Assembly (NCBI GenBank): GCA_963965975.1
Contig: OZ014421.1
Span: 2,531,001-2,595,000 of the forward strand
DNA from: Xestospongia bergquistia
Lineage: Eukaryota; Porifera; Demospongiae; Haplosclerida; Petrosiidae
Length of the DNA: 64,000 bases
Direction of reading: 5' to 3'
In this document: positions 38,961 through 51,100 of the stretch, piece after piece
Numbering within the stretch: position 1 is the stretch's first letter
How the letters are laid out: each line of letters starts with the position of its first letter
Position numbers and translations under genes: made by a program
Notes under the pieces: model-generated
The model's database searches: none
Seen by the model: the letters and a program-made list of their open reading frames with translations, nothing else
What the model was told of the DNA's origin: nothing

Positions 38961-39469
38961 CTAATCTAGACCAAATCTTCTCTCTCCTGTCATTTATCAG
39001 TAGTAGTCCTGTATTAAATATTTCAAACGATCAGAGAACCATGAATTGATCCGTAATGATGCAAATTAATATATTCAACCAGCAGTTAATCAATAATTTA
39101 TCGTTATTATTATATAACTGTTTTATCTTTTAGAACAATTGTCTGTCATCCTCCCCAGTACCTTCATATCTCTTGCTTTTTTCTATCTTGTCACCATCAT
39201 TATCTTTCTCTTCACATTTTGGTACCCCTTCTGTCTCTTTACCTCTTTTGATGACATCAAATGTAAGGACCTCATCTCCTTTTCCATTTCCTTTGACTGA
39301 CCATTTCTTCTTGTTCTAATTTGACAATAATCATCACAACAACTTCCTCAACAGTTATAGATCTTGTTTCATATACTGCAACCTTTATTAGTAGTGCTGA
39401 TCCGACCACTAGTGGTAGGTACAGGTAATCTTCCTCATAAACAATTGTTAAGAGTGAGTTTTTTTACAG

Positions 39470-39804
39470 AAGTTGGAAATTCAATTCCAACTCAACCATT
39501 AGCAGAGGACTATACTATTATTTTATTGACAGTTATAGTAACTCTTGGTTGTATACTTATCATTCTGTTTTTACTAACTACTGTTATAATAATATTGATA
39601 TCAGAAATGGCTGTGTATATTAACAGAAAGGTTTGGCAATTATTTAGAGTAGATTATCATTTGATCTTAATCATTTTTCAGAAAAAAGCTATACCAGATC
39701 CTCAACTGCAGACCAATCCATCATATAGTACAAGAAAAGTGTTCTTGCAATTGATAAGAGGTGTCACCAGTGATATATCAGACTATGAATATGCACAGTA
39801 TTAG
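39470..39804 (+). CDS. Transmembrane and cytoplasmic-tail exons of a receptor
   Basis: After an acceptor (TTTTTTACAG ending 39468) the frame reads EVGNSIPTQPLAEDY, then a long helix (TIILLTVIVTLGCILIILFL and further I/L/V residues). A 56-base in-frame stretch with GTTTGG..TTTTCAG ends (39630-39682) looks like an intron. It is followed by KKAIPDPQLQTNPSYSTRK and a terminal SDISDYEYAQY stop at 39804. The layout is a type I receptor end: juxtamembrane, helix, about 40-residue tail. The closing YEYAQY carries two closely spaced tyrosines that could be phosphorylated. A possible preceding hydrophobic piece is at 39135-39300. Resembles the relic at 6330-6720. The ectodomain exons were not found upstream, so the gene is partial. 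Confidence 0.5.
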
Positions 39805-40227
39805 ATTAAAGGATTATCACACAATATTATAGTATAACATGTTGAATTAAATGAATAATGTGTTTAAATTTACTTTTTACACTAGTTCACATTACTGATA
39901 TTTAGAACTGTGTCTGGTAATAACATGCTATGCAGTTATTGAAGTGATCAACTGAGTTGACAGAGATAGAAACAAATTAACACTTAATATATACATATGT
40001 GTTGATTGATTTACCCATATGGATATATGGGTAAATTAGCCATGCAAATTAAACAGTATATATATATATATTATGTATTACATTATTCTATAATTATTAT
40101 ACATAAGTGAAGTGTTTGATATTTAAACTAGAAGTATATAATATCTGTGTAAAGTAAATAGTTTATAATAATCTTTAGTACTGTTTTATATATTATCAAT
40201 AATAGATTTGTTTTCATGTGTACTCAC

Positions 40228-40382
40228 TGTGCTCACTTCACTTCATTGAGCTCAATTTGAATTGTTAAATATTCCATCAAAGGATAAGAAATAGAATTGG
40301 AATTGGAATATTTTTGGAAAATTTCAAAATAGAATATGAAATTACAAAATGGAATTAGATGTCCACTTTCGGCTTCTGTAGG
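40228..40382 (+). repeat. Half copy of the 416-bp fold-back element
   Basis: Matches the right arm of the element at 42980-43395: GTGCTCACTTCACTTCATTG, AGAATTGGAATTGG, AGAATATGAAATTAC and the terminal CCACTTTCGGCTTC. Only one arm is present and it is more diverged, so it is an old, broken member. Confidence 0.8.
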
Positions 40383-41045
40383 TTCTTATTCAGTAAAACA
40401 GTTGGGTGGGCTCTGTGTACACAAGAGATGATTGTCATGAAAGATGGTATCTGCCTAAATTTGTTTTAAATGGAAACCATTTTTGAGAAATCCATCCACA
40501 AAGACAAAAACATCTTAGACTTATAGAGTTATCTCCTAATAACACTAATCACTGGCTTTATCATATCATTTGAGCATTCTAGTCCACTGATATCTGATCA
40601 TTATTCCAATCTTCTTTCATTATCTTCACACTAAATTTCCCAAAGCAAATTCTTCCTTCCCCTTTCAGATTTATTTATGACCCTTTAGTAGTCTTTATTG
40701 GCTATACATTGCACAATAAAAATGACTTCTAAATTTGTTTCTGACTCAAGATCTCATGATCAGAACTTAGGCCTTCGTCCTCATCAAAGTAGTAAACCTC
40801 ATGATTACATGTTGGCATAACAAATTATTGTGAATTCACTTAAAAAGAAAGCATGCTACTCCCTTAGGCACTATTAATGTTATCAACTAAACAAGATTCT
40901 CTATTATCTGAAGTATTACAACAATGTGTTAATACGTAGATTGCTAGCAATTTAATAATTAATAATAATTAATCTTATTAACAAAACATATGACGACAGG
41001 AAACGTCAGTTCCGTTGGGCGGGGCGTTTAACTATTAGGATTTTG

Positions 41046-41262
41046 TTTGAGCATGACGACTTTGTCTGCTGTTGAGAACGATGAATGATAGTATTGTTGA
41101 GCATGATGATCTTGTCTGTGGATCCACTACGATCACACAATGACGATAGCACTATGTTCAGGTTGAGCATATGGATGTTGTATATTGATCAGACAGTGAA
41201 CAACAGTACTAGTTAACTGACATGAACGAAGCACTGTTTGAGCATGGTGATGTTGTCTGGTA
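41046..41262 (+). repeat. Four spaced copies of TTGAGCATGRTGATSTTGTC
   Basis: TTTGAGCATGACGACTTTGT (41046), TTGAGCATGATGATCTTGTC (41097), TTGAGCATATGGATGTTGTA (41164) and TTTGAGCATGGTGATGTTGT (41240), spaced about 50-75 bases apart in one direction. Upstream at 41017-41028 is a lone GC-rich GGGCGGGGCG. The copies read in different frames, so they are probably a degenerate tandem repeat or repeated regulatory sites, not coding. Confidence 0.55.
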
Positions 41263-42979
41263 ATGGTGTTTTTGTCAACATAATTTTGTCCAGTTTGGAA
41301 AGCTATACACTATTGGTCTGTTGATTAATATCACACTACTAATATATAAACTGACATATGGTTAGGAAGGATGTGGTTGACGATATAATTGTAATAATAA
41401 TTATGAATTGAATATAAAGATGAAATTATAATTAGTTTGACTATTCACAAAGCCATACATTGTAAACGACAATTTTAGAATTTACAATTTTATAACATGA
41501 CATCATAGCAATGCAATGTTTAAATGTTAACGATGGCTTCTACTGTACAGAGGAGAGAATAGCTCGTCTTCATAATAATGCTGTACTAACAAATGATGAT
41601 CAAGATAGGTGTTTAGCTTTATTTAATAAATACCTCTTTAATTTAAAACAATGAATTCTATATTGCAAATAATAAAATAAACAAAAAACATAGAAACTAA
41701 TGATGAAGAAGAAGACAAGGATTGCAATGATGGAATGAATGAATAAAGTGACATAGAATAATTTAAAGATGATGAATCTTCAGGAATCAACTAAATAAGT
41801 GTTGACTGCTTTGATATGCATCCTTCACAGAACCACTTATAGTTCTTCCAATTATAGCTACAAATTAAGGTCAACCAGAGAAAAATGAAACAGAGAGATG
41901 AAGAAAGATTAACAATTAACAGATGAAAGAGAAGTAATGTTCATTTTTTGATCTTTCATCAAACAAAACAAATTTTATTTGCCATAGAACAAACTATTTG
42001 TGAAAACTTTAATAGTAAAATATTAATATTGGAGAAGTGTAACAGGTTTGATGTATGTTTCTAAGGAACAAGATAAACCAACAAATTCTTTCAGTCATCA
42101 TAGAGTAATGGTACACTGAAACAATCAAAACAGAATCATTAAAATCTTTGCCTTACTGGATTTGCCCAAAAAAATTCTTTTTTCATTTATGGAATAAAAT
42201 GGTATTACTGAATGTTATTAGAGACAGCTATACAAAGAAAGAAATACAAACAGTGTTTGTTAACAAACATGACCATTTACTATGTTATTATTGATATAGC
42301 AAAATAGAAATAAAGGACAGTAGCCTGCTAATGCTTTTAGTCATCAAAAAGTATCACATTCTGTTTATTTTATTCAGAATAATGCTAAGAATAATGCCAT
42401 TTTATTACTAGATACAAAAAATATGAAGAAGTTACTTGTATCTTTTTGTAGGTAGAATACCTGTATGGATTTATAACTTTTATTCTCAAGTACAAATAAA
42501 CAAGCTATATATCATGAACAATATATGAGCTACTAAGATAAACAATGAAAGTCTTTATTATGAGAGCATTCTTTACAGTGTTTGGAATCAATACTTTCTT
42601 TATGTAAACATTATCAGACAATGTCAGATTAATGTTTGTACATATACAACTGTGAGAAGTATGAACCCTCCACTACAGAATCAGTTACATAAGTTCTCAC
42701 TCTGTTGTGCTTGGGTGTACTTGAAAATAAAGTATCATATAAAGACAAAGTATACACAGGTTATAAAGTACAGCATTGTACTAAAATTCAATACAGGTTT
42801 CTAGAGATATTAGCAATATGGTAGCTGATTTCCTTTTGATGTCTCTTCTAGATCTTGCGAAAAGCAAGGGATCATTTAGAGACCGTACAAAGAACAGAAT
42901 TATCATGGAAAAGTTCTGAAAAGGCTGATATTTACTTACGGGTATACTTTACTGTGAACAATATCCTTCTCCTCCATCA

Positions 42980-43395
42980 TATGGAAGCCGAAGGCAGCCA
43001 TCCATTTCTACTTCGTAATTTCCAATTCTACTTCGTAATTTCATATTCAACTTTAAAGTTTTCCAAGAATATTCCAATTCCAATTCTGTTTTCTTTTCTT
43101 CGATGGAATATTTAACAAATAAAATCCTATACCCCCACCTTAACTAGAAACATGTCGCTTTGCTCCATTCTAAGAGACAGCTCACAGTGCTCGCACTTCA
43201 CTGTATTGAGCTGAGCACCACGAGCCGTCTCTTAGAATGGAGCAAAGCGACATGTTTCTGGTTAGGGTGGGGATATAGGATTTTTGTTATTAAATATCTC
43301 ATTGAAGGATAGAAAATAGAATTGGAATTGGGAAAACTGCAAAGTAGAATATGAAATTACGAAGTAGAAATTGATGGCCACCTTCGGCTTCCATA
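42980..43395. mobile_element. 416-bp fold-back (MITE-like) element with 6-bp target duplication
   Basis: The two halves are near-perfect reverse complements centred near 43190. The ends are TATGGAAGCCGAAGG and CCTTCGGCTTCCATA, and the inner arms AACATGTCGCTTTGCTCCAT and its complement flank a short loop (CAGTGCTCGCACTTCACTG). The bases CCATCA occur immediately before (42974-42979) and after (43396-43401), a 6-bp target-site duplication. No coding capacity. A non-autonomous DNA transposon mobilised in trans; the low divergence between the arms suggests youth or selection by the fold-back structure. The open frame 42855-43115 overlapping it is chance. Confidence 0.9.
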
Positions 43396-43401
43396 CCATC
43401 A

Positions 43402-45480
43402 AATAACCATTCATTTCACTAAACATCACAGCTCACTATAGTATTGATTATGTCCAGCAAGTTTGTTATCTATAAGAATACATTTGATGTTGATTATTTC
43501 AACAAGTACATTTACCATATAACTCCTTCAAACAGGACCCATATACTTTCTAACACTAAGAAAATGTGAAATCTTTGGTGTCTAATCCATTTAGTGATAT
43601 GACATAATCTCAACTGTACAATATGATCACGAACTAACTGATCTATCCTGTAGAGAGTGAGTGAATGTATGTAAGTGTGTGTGTGAGAGAGAGATAGTAC
43701 TTCTTATACTTTTAGCTTATTTTTACCTTTCTTCTGATCTCCTGGTTGATTCTGATCACTACCCCATATTCCTCTTAATCTCCTCTAATAGGTACATTAA
43801 TGGCACATACTACTATCAGTGTCACATGATGTATGCTGACATGAACATTTTGAGGTTGTTATCTGTGATAAACTGTTGTCTTATCTTTTAGAGCATGGTA
43901 AGAACCAATGAAGTCAATCAGAGTTTTGATTAGAATACTAAACAACAAACATATGAATAAAGTATTAGAAACTATGAGATAGATACATCAGTGATTGATA
44001 CATAAATATCATGAAGTATAAAATGTATCCAATCAAAATGAATATAAATAATTAATAACATATGTAGGTACATGTAGATGTATGATGTAATGTAATAGGT
44101 GACAAAGTAGAGAGTGAAGTCATAAGGAATAAGATATATAGGATACATTGATGAACTAATGAGTGTAATATAAATAACATAGTTGTTTTTATAGCTGATA
44201 AGCTTACTTGTTCATTTTGTCCATACAAGGATAATCATTAGTGTGTTTGTGGTTAATTTATTATGTCAACTGTACACACTATAAGAACCATACTAAATGT
44301 ACATGTACTCACAGTAGACTGGTGTGTGTAGTAAGTTATGTCCTTCACTATATCCTCCTTATTACATACAGAGTCAGTTGTAAGTTAATGTAATAGTAAA
44401 TGTATGATACTTTGTGTCTCTTTCTTTACTCTTGATATAAGTTTATATTTATAACAATCAATCTAGTAATATAATAATGTAATCAACTACTACTAGTATT
44501 GTGTATAGTAGTGACAATATTACACTATTACATGTACATATCATTAATGAAGACATTATCATACTTAACATATATAGTGTGACTTTTAGTGAGTCATGTT
44601 ATTAAGTAGTAATTTGGTTCATTAAAAGTTCCTTTATCTATTGATCATACTATCTGTCCATCCATTCATTTATCCACTCATCTCTCTCTCCATCCATTTA
44701 ATATATAGATGAAGTAATCAATACATGACACTGTATGGTTTATTACTATGTTGTACTGATGAATACTAATGAGAACCACACTGTGTAATGTCTAGTGACA
44801 TTATTATGTGTAGAAAATGAAACCTCCTTCTAAAACATGTGTAGGTCTGACCCTATGTATTATCAAAATGATTAAGAAATTGTTTATTATCATGATGATG
44901 TTGAATAAAGCTTATAAATCAAAGATACATCTACATGTAACTATTGACATATCTATTTTATATTTTTAACAGGAATAAAAAACTACATATTATGAACAGA
45001 GGAGTTTAGTAGTTAAAGTCATTAAAGAAATATCATCATTTTTTAATGAATAAAATGAAGTGTTGACTGTGTACACTACATACTATTAAATGACAGATCA
45101 GTTAGTCTTATATATCAACAGTATTGTAGGATACATTGTCATCACAATCATTTACAAACATCACTTTCATAATATACTGATTATGTAACCAGTAATATTG
45201 ATGAGTTGGACATGCAGTGGGTGGAGTTTGGGTAAGAAGTTCACTTATTATATGTTGATCATTTTGAAATTCCTATGACAACATATAAAGACATCATTGT
45301 CATCATTAACAGTAAGTGCAGAATATTGTGGATGTGGGACATCTACTTATTAGCTCCAGCCACTTTTACAACTTTTTGAGATCTATTTTGATGATTTATG
45401 ACTTGATCATAAAATGGTGGCATAGTAAGATCACTTAACTGACTGACAACTACATCCATATAACTTGGAAACAATCATTT
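43402..45480. other. Gene-poor stretch
   Basis: No exon with good borders and no repeat of note was recognised. The 43661-43891 frame has no domain signature. Simple GTGTGTGAGAGAGA tract at 43677-43695. Confidence 0.4.
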
Positions 45481-45489
45481 GGAGTTATA

Positions 45490-46530
45490 GCAATAGAATG
45501 ATATGAAGATATCAGACGGGGCTATCCAATTTGACCTGATGGATAAACAAGAGATAGTATAATATGAATACATCATAAGATGTTGTTACTATTCTTATAA
45601 GGTAGATTTCAGTAGTCCCTTCATCTGTGATTACTTGAGTTATAGATCTAGTAACATGTAATATAATGTATTATTGTAATCACAGTTAGCATACAATCTA
45701 ATGATCATGTGATAATTATAATTACAATATTTCATAATATAGTGTGGATATGAATTCTTATCAAAAAAAGTCAAGTAAATTTAAATAATTCGAGAAGTAA
45801 TCATTTTTGAGAAAGTTCCAGTGTTAAAAATGCTGATAATTGTGTATTCTATATAATGAGAGTAGTTTTTTGTGTGTCATATTACATGTGCTTTCAAAGG
45901 AAAAAAAATCTCAAAGTACAATGTACAAAAACAATGAACATTTGTAGGAAAAAACATTGGAACTAACAGATGCATAGAAACAGAGACACAAAGTATGTAC
46001 TACAACCTTCACTCACATGGACAGCTGTGAGGGTTTTAATTCTATACATTGATATCAATAGAACTAACTGAGCATTATGACCTCTGTAAGTGTTATTTGT
46101 CGAGCCTGTTTAGCAACTTGAGTTTGTCTTTTCTGCAAGGATTATATAAATTAACAGATGACATCATAATCACATCATACTTGTAGATAATAATGTCATT
46201 CTCCATCATAACAAACAGCATTTTCAATACAACCACAGTAATATGAATTATGAAATACAAGAAACTATCAGCTATGTAAAGAAATATGTTACACAGTGAA
46301 CACCAGATATTGAAATATTGCTTACATGTTTCTGAGAGTTACATTAAATCATATATAGTAAGGTACTACTAGAGCAGTTAATAATGTATGTATAATAAAA
46401 AAAGGAGTTTATAAGTTTGAGTTAGGAGAGATTACTTTGAAACAACACTCATTATGTCAAAATCACATCTCTAAAATTGAGTGTGGTCTTTGTATATTTC
46501 ACTGTCTCGCGATGGATATTGGTGAGTACT
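45490..46530. repeat. Duplicated promoter/first-exon module, left copy
   Basis: Shares, in order, with 46600-48160: a degenerate copy of the minus-strand exon at 46606-46750; a block with AACAGATGACATCATAAT; CACAGTAATATGAATTATGA; TATAGTAAGGTACTACT; and a first exon followed by GTGAGTACTTATAAAGT. In this copy the first exon is ATGGATATTG (46513-46522), with only three complete codons. The left copy looks like the decayed one. Confidence 0.7.
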
Positions 46531-46605
46531 TATAAAGTTACTAAATAGGTCCTCTGGAGTTATATTAAAAGCACAAGATGGACCTGTTGGGTAGGATTGC
46601 CTAGC

Positions 46606-46750
46606 TTAGCCTGATGAATAAACAAGAGATGTTCCTTGCAGTCGTCCATTTGTACTAGGTATGATATAGACTTGATGACTACCATCAAGTGCTCTTGTAA
46701 CTATCCTGGGTTCATTAGTCCCTCCAGCTGCTCTTTTTTGAGGTGTAGCT
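46606..46750 (-). CDS. Terminal exon of an unidentified minus-strand gene
   Basis: After CTTTTTAGA-type acceptor sequence (GTTTTTAG ending at 46751) the frame is open for 47 codons and closes at TAA (46606-46608). It reads TPQKRAAGGTNEPRIVTRAL, then GSHQVYIIPSTNGRLQGT and ends SLVYSSG. The composition looks like real coding sequence, and a degenerate counterpart exists at about 45530-45650. No domain recognised. A possible upstream exon lies near 47740-47690 and has a paralogous form near 46135-46085, both ending in an Asp-Lys-stop in one frame, but they do not join cleanly to this one. Confidence 0.35.
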
Positions 46751-47038
46751 CTAAAAACATGTAATATAATATATTATTATAATAAAATTAAGGCTATAAT
46801 GAAATAGGTACATGTACATGTATATATAACATTAATGAAAGTCTATATGTCTAGACATGTTAGGATATTATAAGTACATTCATGTATTTAAATCAACCAA
46901 AAAAAGTTAACATTAAAATTGAAATGTTTTAATATAGTATAACACTTAAACAATTATTGTTTTATCAAGTATCTTTAATTATTATCAAAACAAATCAATT
47001 AAAGAATTGTACTTGCTCTTTATAGAATAATATACCTC

Positions 47039-47079
47039 AGGTGTGGTCTAATATAACAGTTCTAGTTAAGACCACACCT
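47039..47079. repeat. Perfect 11-bp inverted repeat with 19-base loop
   Basis: AGGTGTGGTCT (47039-47049) and AGACCACACCT (47069-47079). GTGTGGTC also occurs singly near 48117 and 57790. Could be a binding-site pair or part of a small repeat; it lies in the right promoter module. Confidence 0.7.
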
Positions 47080-48132
47080 CTCACATTGTAATGATGCTTT
47101 AACTAATACATTTTCTGTGTTAGTTTCAGTTATATAACTACATTAACAACACTGAATGTATAGAAACTTGACTCACTTATAGTTGCTATAGAAAATAGCT
47201 CCCAAGTCATACATTAAACATAAATTACTTTTATACTTAACAATATAATAGCTCTTTATGAAATAAAAAGTTCAAGTGAACATGAAAAAAACTCTTTAAT
47301 TAAGTGTTATCAAGTAAAATGATCATGTGATGATTTTAATTATAATAAGTCATAAAAAAGTGTGGACATGAAGACCTAATCAGAAATGGGCAAGTAAGAT
47401 TCAAATACTTAAGAGATTACTTTGGGAAAATTCCTATCTTAAAAATATAATTATGTATTGTGAATACAGTGATTCTTTGGGAGTGATAAACTTTACTACA
47501 TTGCTAGTGGTTTTGTAATAGACATACACAGAGACATAAAACAAGTATTGTAACCCTCACTGACATTAACGACCATGTGGGTTAATAATTCTATACAGAC
47601 ACATAAGAGACAGACAAATAAGTACTGTAACACTCAGATAAATTATTCTATACATTAATATCAATAGAACTAACTGAGTATTTTAGCTCTTGTAGTTGCT
47701 ATTTGTCAAATTTGGGCCTGTCTAGCAAGTTGAACTTATCTTCTCTGTAATGATCACATAAATTAACAGATGACATTATAATGACATCATACTTGTTGAT
47801 AATGATGCATTCTCTACCATAATAAACAGCATTTTAATCCCAAGACGACCACAGTAATAGGAATTATGAAGTATAGGAAATTATCTACTAAGTAAAGGAC
47901 ATGTTACACAATATAAACCAGATATTGACATATTACTTACATATTATTGAGAGTTTCTTTAAATCATAGATAGTAAGGTACTGCTATAGCAGTTAATAGT
48001 TTACGTATAATAATGAAGATAGTTCAGAAGCTTGAGTTAGGAGATATTCCTTTACTAGCAGATACCATCATATGACATAACACCCATACGTCTAACCACG
48101 CCTCTAAACCTTGGGTGTGGTTCTTTGCTGCT

Positions 48133-51100
48133 ATGGATCAAAGTAGATTGGTGAGTACTTATAAAGTATAATAGTTATACTTAAATGATGAATTCATTCA
48201 TTAACACTTAATATAATTGGTCAGTTCTGTCCAGTCCACTAAGTATTCCCGTCATATTCAAGATATTCCTTCTATCTAAACTAAACATGACCTACTTTAG
48301 GTTATCTGATGTAATATAAGTAACGTATGTACTTGACCCTATAGTTTGTATATAGGTCATGTTCATATACTTAGTACAATGTACTATATTAGTAGTTACT
48401 GTACTCTTGTTATAGTATGTCTTCTATAATATTATGTCTACTGTATTATAAACTATGTTGTATATGATCTTGTTTATGTGTAATATTACATTTATTAACT
48501 TTAATATCTTTGTTAGGATGACTTACTGATTAACTCTGCCTTTAATGGACACCTTGATGAAGTGAAACGAGCTTTACAACAAGGAGCAAATGTCAATGCT
48601 CAAGATGGGGTATGTAAGTGTGTCACAATATAGTACTATTCAGAGATGATATTGTCTTATGATAAGAGTTCTTGTCATTATCAAATCATCATAATTATTT
48701 ACATATATGATATATAAGTGTTATAGTTATTATAATAATAATCACAATATATCCTTTAAATCAACCTAGTATAAATTAATGTGTGTGTGTTACAAAGTCT
48801 TTATTAAAGTTTAATCATGTAATTAAAATATTTTATATATAACATTTGAGATATGTCAATGAATGGATACATAAATAGTTTACTCTGTTGCTGAGAGGTG
48901 TGGCCTGAATTGCTTACTGCATCCTTGTGCTTCTTTTCTAGACTTATATACATGATAAACTCAAATAAACTAATCCATACTGTACTATTTCATAGTGCTT
49001 AACATGTTGTACATGACAAAATATTAGGAGTTAATTAACTTTTGTATGTACATCTTGTGTTTAAAAATTTTCATGATGTTAATTTTTACATGAACATTTT
49101 TTGACATGAAAGTTTCCTGATTTATAGTCAATTGTTTCAATATTTTATAATCATGTGTAATTTGTAGATTTGTTGTAATGATTAGATGTGGTATGCAAAA
49201 TGTGCTTAAATGCTCACTCATTGTTTTTTAATTAATGGGGTGTTGTCAATTCTTTCATTAGTGACCCTTCACATTGTATTATAGTCATTTTAGAAACTGA
49301 TAGTTGAGTTTTATGTTTTTTTTGTAATATAATTTAAGAAAACATTTTGCAATGAGAATTTAGTCAATATAGTAATAACATGATTTATGAACATTTGAAG
49401 TTACCATGTAAGAACCTGTAGCTTCACAATGTAGAAAGGAATGTGTAATTGTCAATCAATATGCAAACAGCTAAATGACTGTACTCTGGTCATGATCATA
49501 TTTGTAAGCTTAATAACTTGTGAAATTATGAATATGATTAACTCGCTATGAATATAATTACATATATTTTGTAATTGACTATAGGTGTGTTTAATCAACA
49601 CTGTCTTACATAGTTGTGTGTTCCTTTCTCCTTTGTATGTTTATTGGTTCATGGACCAGATCATATATATTTATTGTTCACTGTGTGTACAGTCTATTTG
49701 TTGTCACTTCATATTATTTAGTTAATAATATGATAACATTACTTAATGAGATATAAATTAAATATGTGATGTCATATTTTACATGTACATGTATAATTAT
49801 TATATTACATATTAATATTATATCACTTATCATTATAGTCATATACATGTAAGTACACATGTATCAGTGTATGTGTGTATATAATGATTGTACTATTGAT
49901 ATATTGATGAATAATTATAATATTACTATTATCATTACATGTAGGGCAATAGGACTAGTATATGGTGGGCCTCATGTCGTGGATACACAGATATTGTTCG
50001 ATATCTGTTAGAAGAAGCAAAAGCAGATCCTAATATACCTGCTAGTGTAAGTATATTATTATATTGGTATACAGTGTAAACTCTCTATATATCAGACACC
50101 TTACAACCTTGTGTTCATAGTATGAAAGTGTCTTCTTTAACACTTTACCAATGAAATTGTACATCTGTGTTATTGTAACATGATAAAATTAATTTAGTAA
50201 TCATGACACAGTTTCCAAGTTAAAGTTTGTGTAGCCTTTTAATGCTACATTGGGCAAGTGAATTCTATACTAAGGTTCAGTAAAGATGTTTCTGTTGCAA
50301 AATGTTTTGTATGACATTATTAGCTTTGAAAGTCATAATGAGGTCTCCTTTATACAATACTTATCAGTTATAATATTACAGATTTCCAGGTTGTATGACA
50401 ATGACATGTACTAAAACCTGTTACAAATTACAGTATGTACTTTCCATAAACTTTAACATTTTCTTGATTTTTTTATCTTTCATGTTAACTACTGTGTGTT
50501 TGTATTTTCAGCCTTCATAAGAAATATACCAGGTTTCATTTTAGTTGTAGATTTGCAACCATCCTCATTAATGCCTATCCACAAAATATATTAAATATGT
50601 AACCTTTTCAGTAAAGTATTAATTCATAGTCTTTTTTAATCCTTTAACTGTTTAGAGCTTAGATTACTTCAGTAGTACACTTGTATTTCTGTTTAACCCT
50701 TTGACACAGAGGGGAGGGGAATTAAATGTAATCATACCCATGGGTGACTACATTTGTAATAATGCTTAATGTTGTAAACGTCTATTATAGCCATTATGTG
50801 ATGCTTACAAGTACGTAATTTGTGTGACATGGTTCCTATCTTTTACTGTGTGTTTATATTTTGAGCATTCATAAGAAATATAACACAATATATAATAGGT
50901 GACAAATGTTGAGACTGCAATGGAAAGAGAGAAATTATGTTTACTTGTATTTCTAGCTAATAATCAATCTATTCAACTCATATGACTAAACAGCAAAGAT
51001 GTTTTCATGTAAATTACATATTGTTACGTAATAAACATGAAAACTTATCATATAATCTTAACCACAAGTTTGTTAAAAAATAACAAAACACTCACTAGAT

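Larger units (their letters stand above)
46600..48160. repeat. Duplicated promoter/first-exon module, right copy
   Basis: Counterpart of 45490-46530. It ends with exon 1 of the ankyrin gene (48133) and the intron start GTGAGTACTTATAAAGT, identical over 17 bases to the left copy. Just upstream of the first exon is GGGTGTGGTTCTTTGCTGCT. The module has minus-strand exons at one end and a plus-strand first exon at the other, so it may contain a bidirectional promoter. Confidence 0.7.

Noticed and set aside
41526-41655. 43-codon plus-strand frame (DGFYCTEERIARLHNN...)
   Set aside because: Composition looks coding, but there is no convincing acceptor, no adjoining exon and no recognised domain.
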